Positions 59,196-64,000 of a DNA stretch of 64,000 nucleotides are shown here, in pieces. How positions within the stretch are numbered: position 1 is the first letter of the stretch; each line of letters opens with the position of its first letter. The notes under the pieces were generated by a model, which did no database searches, had not been told where the DNA came from, and worked only from the letters and a program-made list of their open reading frames with translations. The position numbers were made by a program, and so were the translations under genes. The DNA lies in NCBI GenBank assembly GCA_050084985.1, contig JBITNC010000002.1, forward strand, positions 8,494,001 through 8,558,000, given 5' to 3'. The stretch comes from Nageia nagi. Taxonomy: Eukaryota; Pinophyta.

Positions 59196-61795
59196 ACCTG
59201 CAGAATTCCAATAGTCAAATCACACTTTTTGGCGAGGATCAACAAGCATTAGACAACTTCATCAGTGGGTGTTCTAGACAAGCTTCATGATAGGAGATGT
59301 TCATAGCTCTATATTCAACAGACCCTACCAGTTTTGAGTAATGATGTTAGACTTTTTGGAGAAAATCAATAGGTAATAAGTCTATAAGCAGTCTAAAAGT
59401 TTCAACAATACTCATCAAGGTGTAATAAGACCCACCAGTTTTGAGTAATGACGTTAGACTTTTTGGATAAAATTGATAGGTAATAAGTCCACAAGCAATC
59501 TAAAAGTTTCAACAATACTCGTTGAGATGTAAAAAGACCCACCAGAGTAAGTAAAGGCTATAAGAGGAGGTGAACACCTAGGTCCACCTAATCAAGGGAT
59601 TATTCTTGCACATTATGAATTAGTTCGTGCAATTTTCTCCATTTTTACTTGAATTTTGATGCAAAATTTAACTTTAATACAAGAGTAATTCTACCTAAAA
59701 TTTGGTAATATGTCAAATTTACTATGAATTATTATTAATGTTTTTGCCTAGAAAACAACGTACCCATTGCACTTGGTTAAAGTCATAAAGTGGGTATTGT
59801 TATAAGAGTAAATGTAAATTGAACCTACGGAATTCCAATGGTGACATCACACTTTTTAACGAGGATAAACAGGCATTATAATTCATTTTCGGGATGTATT
59901 GTATAGATTCTATGTATTTGTCTAAGTTTGGGCCCCGTTGCCAATCAAATTACTTATGTTTTGGTCTAGCATAGTTTGAGTCTTATTTTCAAGTGTTATT
60001 ATATATAGTCTATTTGTTTTTCTAAATTATATTCGAGCCCTATCTCTAATCTAGTTACTTAAGTTTCGATCTTGTATAGTCTAAGGGTATTTATTTTAAT
60101 TATTATTATTGTTATTGTATTGTAATTATTATTATTTTTTAAGTAATTTTTTAATATTATTTCTGGGCCTTGTATATAAGTGTTAATTTATAATTAAGTA
60201 ATGTAGTGGGCATTATCATAAGAGTCAAATGATGTCATAATTTTCAATGAAAATTAGCGGGTTCCAAACAACTTCATCAGCAGGTGATCTTGATAGTTTT
60301 TCATGGCAGGAAATGTTCATAACTCTAATTCAACAAACCTTGCCAGTTTTGAGCGATGATGTCATACTTTTCAAGAGAAATTGACGGGTGATAAGTTCCA
60401 CACATAGTCAGTGACCCTTGCCAACACATAATAATACATGTCGAGGCATAATAAGACCACCAAGGATAAATAAAGACTATAAGAGGAAGTGAACACCCAG
60501 GACCACTTAATCAAAGGTGTATAATCCCTGAGACTTTATCAATGTATCAACTTAAACTGATTTTCACGAAGTAGCAGTAGTTCATACTCAACAGGTAGCC
60601 CGGGTAATGTAGTGGGCGTTGTTGTAAGAGTCAAGTGACATCATACTTTTCAATGAAAATCAGCGAGATCCAGATAGCTTCATTAGTGGGTCCACCTAAT
60701 CAAGGGATTGTCCTTACACATTATGAATTAGGTCATGCAATTTCCTCTATTCTAACTTGAATTAGATGCAAAATTAAACTTTAGTATAAGAATAAGTCTA
60801 CCTAAAATTTGATAATATGTCAAATAGTCTACCTAAAAGTTGGTAATATGTCAAATTTACTATGATTTATTATTAATGTTTTTTCCTGGAAAATGACATA
60901 CCCATTGCACTTGGTTAAAGTCATGTAGCAGGTCGTGTTATAAGAGTCAATGTAAATTGAACCCACGGAATGTTAGTGGTGACATCACACTTTTTGGTGA
61001 GGATTAGCAAGTGTTATAAGTCATATATGTGATGTATTATATAAAGTCTGTGCATTTGTCTAAGTCAAGTCCGAGCCCTATTTTCAATTAAATTACTTAT
61101 GTTTTGGTCTAGCATAATTCGGAATTTATTTTCAGGTGTTATTATATATAATTTATTTATTCATCTAAATTATATTCGAGCCCTATCTCTAGTCTAATTA
61201 CTTAAGTTTCGATCTTGTATAGTCTTAGGGTTATTTTTAAGCCCTGTTGTACATAATTATCAGTTTAGGTTAAATCATGTAGTAGACAATGTTGCCACAA
61301 GAGTCAAGTTTGGGCCCTATTTTAGTTTGAGTATTATTTTCGGGTCTTGTATATAAATGTTAATTTATGGTTAAGTAATGTAGCGAACATTATTGTAAGA
61401 GTCAAGTGACATCATACTTTTCGGCGAAAATCAACGGGCTCTAGACAGCTTCATTAGCAAGTGATCTTGGTAGTTTTTCACGATGAAAAATATTCATAAC
61501 TCTATATTCAACAAACCTTGCTAGTTTTCAGCGATGACATCATACTTTCAAGAGACATCGATGGATGATAAATTCCAAACACATTCAATAACCCTTGCCA
61601 AAACATAACAATACCCGCTGAAGCATAACAAGACCTACCACAGATAAATAAAGATTGTTGTTGCACATTATGAATTACTTCATACAATTTCCTCTATTCT
61701 AACTTGAATTTAGATGCAAAATTAAACTTTAAAACAAGAATAAGTTTACATAAAATTTGATAATATGTCAAATTTACTATGACTTATTATTAATG
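59196..61795. repeat. mosaic of direct repeats upstream of the isomerase gene
   Basis: Several modules recur in the same orientation. Module X (GCACATTATGAATTA, ATGCAAAATT, AATATGTCAAATTTACTATG, TTATTATTAATG) is at about 59605-59740, 60715-60880 and 61655-61795. Module Y (GACATCATACTTTTC...CTTCATTAG) is at about 60230-60290, 60640-60690 and 61405-61460. Module Z (ATTATATTCGAGCCCTATCTCTA, ACTTAAGTTTCGATCTTGTATAGTCT) is at about 60025-60090 and 61165-61225. Module W (CCAGTTTTGAGTAATGA) is at 59320 and 59430. No protein was recognised. It looks like a locally amplified complex repeat of roughly 1 kb, with the last copy cut off before the gene. Confidence 0.75.
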
Positions 61796-61897
61796 CTTGT
61801 ACTGTTGCAACATAGGCAAGCACGAATAATAGGACCCATCTCTAAGCGACTCACATGACCGTCACGTTTAGCTCTGCACAAATACAAAGGATAAGCC
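61796..61897 (+). promoter_or_regulatory. 5' flank of the isomerase gene
   Basis: About 100 bp of unique, more G+C-balanced sequence between the last repeat module and the start codon (ACTGTTGCAACATAGGCAAG and onward). I see no clear TATA box; ACAAATACAAAGG at about 61877 is the closest A-rich element. If transcription starts here, more distal promoter elements lie within the repeat mosaic. Confidence 0.35.
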
Positions 61898-62839
61898 ATG
61901 GCCATGGTGTGGACGGAATCTCACAGTGCAGAATCAATACCCGCACCCAATACATTGCACCGGCAACCGTCGGCTCTTATGGCAATGTCAGCGTTCTGCC
62001 CGGTGGCCGCCCTCGCCCTTAAAACCAAATCTAAGCACCCCAGACTGGCAACCCTGAAGCCACACAACGCCCTTGTCTCCTTCACATTGGCAACGCCCCG
62101 CAGGGTTTCTGTTCGGGCAATGGCGGCGAACAACGTTCTCACGCAGGACGATCTCAAGAAGCTCGCGGCCGACAAGGCCGTGGAATACGTGCAGAGCGGC
62201 ATGGTGCTAGGCCTCGGCACCGGCTCCACCGCCGCCTTCATGGTCGCCAAGATCGGAGCCCTGATGAAGGCCGGGGAACTCAAAGACATCGTCGGAGTCC
62301 CCACATCGAAGCGCACGGCCGAGCAGGCGGCGTCTCTCGGAATCCCGTTGTCCGTTCTCGACGACCACCCGAAGATTGATTTGGCGATCGACGGCGCGGA
62401 CGAGGTGGATCCGGAGCTGAACCTCGTCAAGGGCCGTGGCGGAGCGTTGCTCCGCGAGAAGATGGTGGAGGCTGCTTCTGCGAAGTTCGTGGTGGTGGTG
62501 GACGAATCGAAGCTCGTCGAGGGTCTCGGCGGGAGCGGTCTCGCTATGCCGGTGGAGGTGGTACCCTTTTGCTGGAAATACAATGCTAATCGTCTGCAGG
62601 GGCTTTTCGAATCCGAGGGATGCCAGGCCAAGCTCCGCATGGATGGAGACAAACCCTACATTACTGATAATTCAAATTATATCGTGGATTTGTACTTTAA
62701 GTCGCCGATTAAGGATGCTAGGGCCGCCGGCGCCGCCATGCTGAATATGGAGGGCGTGGTGGAGCACGGGCTCTTCCTCGACATGGCCACCGCTGTCATC
62801 ATCGCCGGGTCGAAGGGCGTCACCGTCCAATCCAAGTGA
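61898..62839 (+). CDS. RPI: ribose-5-phosphate isomerase A, plastid-targeted
   Basis: 313 residues, uninterrupted. The enzyme interconverts ribose 5-phosphate and ribulose 5-phosphate in the Calvin cycle and the pentose-phosphate pathway. The first roughly 75 residues are rich in Ala, Ser, Arg and Lys with few acids, as in a chloroplast transit peptide; the mature domain begins near LTQDDLKKLAADKAVEYV. Signature blocks: GLGTGSTAAFMVAKIG (104-119), GVPTSKRTAEQAASLGIPL (133-151), DLAIDGADEVDPELNLVKGR (161-180). Residues matching the E. coli RpiA catalytic set are Asp165, Asp168, Lys178 and Glu187. GGSGLAMPVEVVPFCW and the terminal ATAVIIAGSKGV also fit. Met1 has the better start context (AGCCATGGC); Met28 is a possible alternative that would still leave a transit peptide. 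There is no intron in the coding region. Much richer in G+C than its surroundings. Looks intact and is the best functional gene in the window. Confidence 0.96.
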   Translation: MAMVWTESHSAESIPAPNTLHRQPSALMAMSAFCPVAALALKTKSKHPRLATLKPHNALVSFTLATPRRVSVRAMAANNVLTQDDLKKLAADKAVEYVQSGMVLGLGTGSTAAFMVAKIGALMKAGELKDIVGVPTSKRTAEQAASLGIPLSVLDDHPKIDLAIDGADEVDPELNLVKGRGGALLREKMVEAASAKFVVVVDESKLVEGLGGSGLAMPVEVVPFCWKYNANRLQGLFESEGCQAKLRMDGDKPYITDNSNYIVDLYFKSPIKDARAAGAAMLNMEGVVEHGLFLDMATAVIIAGSKGVTVQSK

Positions 62840-63830
62840 GAAGGTTGTAGTATTTCTCGAGGTAATTCGTAGACATTTACTGTTATAAATGTTGGTGGGT
62901 TTTTTTTTTCCTTTCGTATTTATCTACTAGCCGTGCCGGATGGAATTGGTGGATTCAGGGTTGCCAAAATGTAATTTTTGAAATTCATAAATTGAAAGGC
63001 AAGTGTGTTTTCCCGCGATTTGATCCTCTCCGTAGAATATTTTGGTGATTCCAATGTGGCATTTCAGTAAAGAAAAATTGAAATTTTACTTCACGATGTT
63101 GTGGAAGAGAATTCAGAATGCTGAAAGCTTTTGGGATTCACTGAGGTAGGTGTATTCACAAACTGTTCTGCATCGTTGAGTCTAGATGAAAGAGCAGAAC
63201 TTAGCAATCTTACTTCATCCTAGACGATGACCTTGATAATTTATGTTTATTTATTTGCCTTTGTTGGAAGCAGGGTTACAGATGCAAGAAACCTGAAATT
63301 GTAGACTTTTAAACATTTTCGGTTCTTGTTTTATTGAGTGGACCATGTGTCAGGAAAGAATTACCGACCCAGAGCTTTTATTCAATAGATTGTTGGGTAA
63401 AATGATGTTATTAATCTCGGAAACAATACCTCTGCATGTTCAGAACCCCTGGACAATTTGGTGAATTTGAATTGTTTGTAAATCATGTGATTTGGATCTG
63501 AAAAGTAGTAATCCTTTGTTTCTGCATGGCTGAAGTCTAGGAAACAGTTTGGATGGATAGAATAAGTTTATGCTGATTGATTTGTATCATACTGTGCTTT
63601 GTGGTAAAGTATTCATCTTAGCAGCATTTTTTAACTTCACGTTAATGTTTCATTTTCCAGTAGTAATCCTGTAGATAGTTTGCTATCACGTTTGACTTTT
63701 CTATTGATGATTGTCAATTAAGAAGAAGAAGAAAACCTGTAATTGACTTTCCTCCGAAGTAGAAATGTAGCTGAACCATAAACCTATAGCAGCGTTGAAA
63801 ACCATAACTATAGTTAACTACAAGTTGTTG
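62840..63830 (+). other. 3' flank and probable 3' UTR of the isomerase gene
   Basis: No second gene recognised. T-rich and moderately A+T-rich sequence; a T9 run near 62900 and AATTTTTGAAATTCATAAATTG near 62970 are plausible parts of a plant 3' processing region, but no classical AATAAA stands out close to the stop. Confidence 0.4.
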
Positions 63831-64000
63831 CAGGTAACAAAATGAGCTAAGGAATCAAGTTGCTGTTGGAGACCATCAGGGGAGGAAGGCACATCATCTG
63901 TAAAAAGAATTAAATATATAAAACATGGTAAAGAATATTCAAGCTCATCAATGTAGACAGCAAATAATGTTGTGAGAGGACAACCTTGTGTAACCTCCAT
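63831..64000 (-). pseudogene. LINE reverse-transcriptase fragment, runs off the window
   Basis: The minus strand reads MEVTQGCPLTTLFAVYIDEL, then LILFTDDVPSSPDGLQQQLDSLAHF. This is the QGCPLSPTLF-IYIDEL and YADDV-L segment of a non-LTR retrotransposon reverse transcriptase. The catalytic YADD is FTDD, and the residues between the two blocks are fewer than usual. Sequence similarity stops near 63830. The upstream part lies beyond the window end. It differs in wording from the 42050-43760 LINE, so it is probably another lineage. Confidence 0.8.

Noticed and set aside
61921-62652. Minus-strand open frame of 243 codons
   Set aside because: Shadow of the isomerase coding sequence; G+C-rich codons keep the opposite strand open.
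62859-63664. Possible intron in the isomerase 3' UTR (GAGGTAATT to TTTTCCAG)
   Set aside because: Splice-like words alone are weak evidence, the coding region does not need it, and no exon is recognisable after it.
1-64000. Biosynthetic cluster, defence system or other multi-gene system
   Set aside because: Only one intact host gene is present; all other coding pieces belong to transposons or isolated gene fragments with stops.

Overview
The window reads as nuclear DNA of a seed plant with a large, A+T-rich, repeat-filled genome. A gymnosperm such as a conifer fits the mix of decayed Ty3/gypsy, Ty1/copia, LINE and Helitron copies and the style of the two host genes, but the taxon is inference. 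Only two loci look like host protein genes, and both are G+C-rich islands: a broken G-type lectin receptor kinase (6471-7812, minus) and an apparently intact plastid ribose-5-phosphate isomerase (61898-62839, plus). Most of the rest is transposable-element wreckage. There is a 100-base assembly gap at 3637-3736.

Layout. 1-1530: decayed transposase-like gene. 1546-2140: 39-bp minisatellite abutting a tRNA-Lys(UUU)-like sequence. 2141-6470: no gene, with a possible LTR remnant at 4124-4690. 6471-7812: receptor-kinase pseudogene. 9640-10110: antisense gypsy fragment. 12030-24545: a gypsy element whose two LTRs carry arrays of about 68 bp; a second unit bounded by 1.2-kb direct repeats (14806-20738) sits inside it. 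26869-40355: a minus-strand copia element with an AAACT target duplication; a second minus-strand copia (31754-40204) has landed in its 5' LTR. 42050-43760: LINE remnant. 44003-49627: a gypsy/chromovirus-like element with 572-bp LTRs and a CCCCA target duplication. 50330-50640: PPR fragment. 51890-58560: Helitron remains (RPA-like gene, then Rep/helicase). 58860-61790: mosaic of direct repeats ending about 100 bp before the isomerase gene. 63831-64000: LINE reverse-transcriptase fragment leaving the window.

How it works together. I see no operon, gene cluster or defence system. The active biology visible is one Calvin-cycle / pentose-phosphate enzyme gene. Every transposon coding region has stops, frameshifts or lost catalytic residues, so all elements look non-autonomous. 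The most informative content is the nested insertion history, the satellite-bearing LTRs, gene fragments (PPR, RPA) in or near elements, one strong 102-nt inverted repeat, and the ectodomain loss in the receptor kinase.
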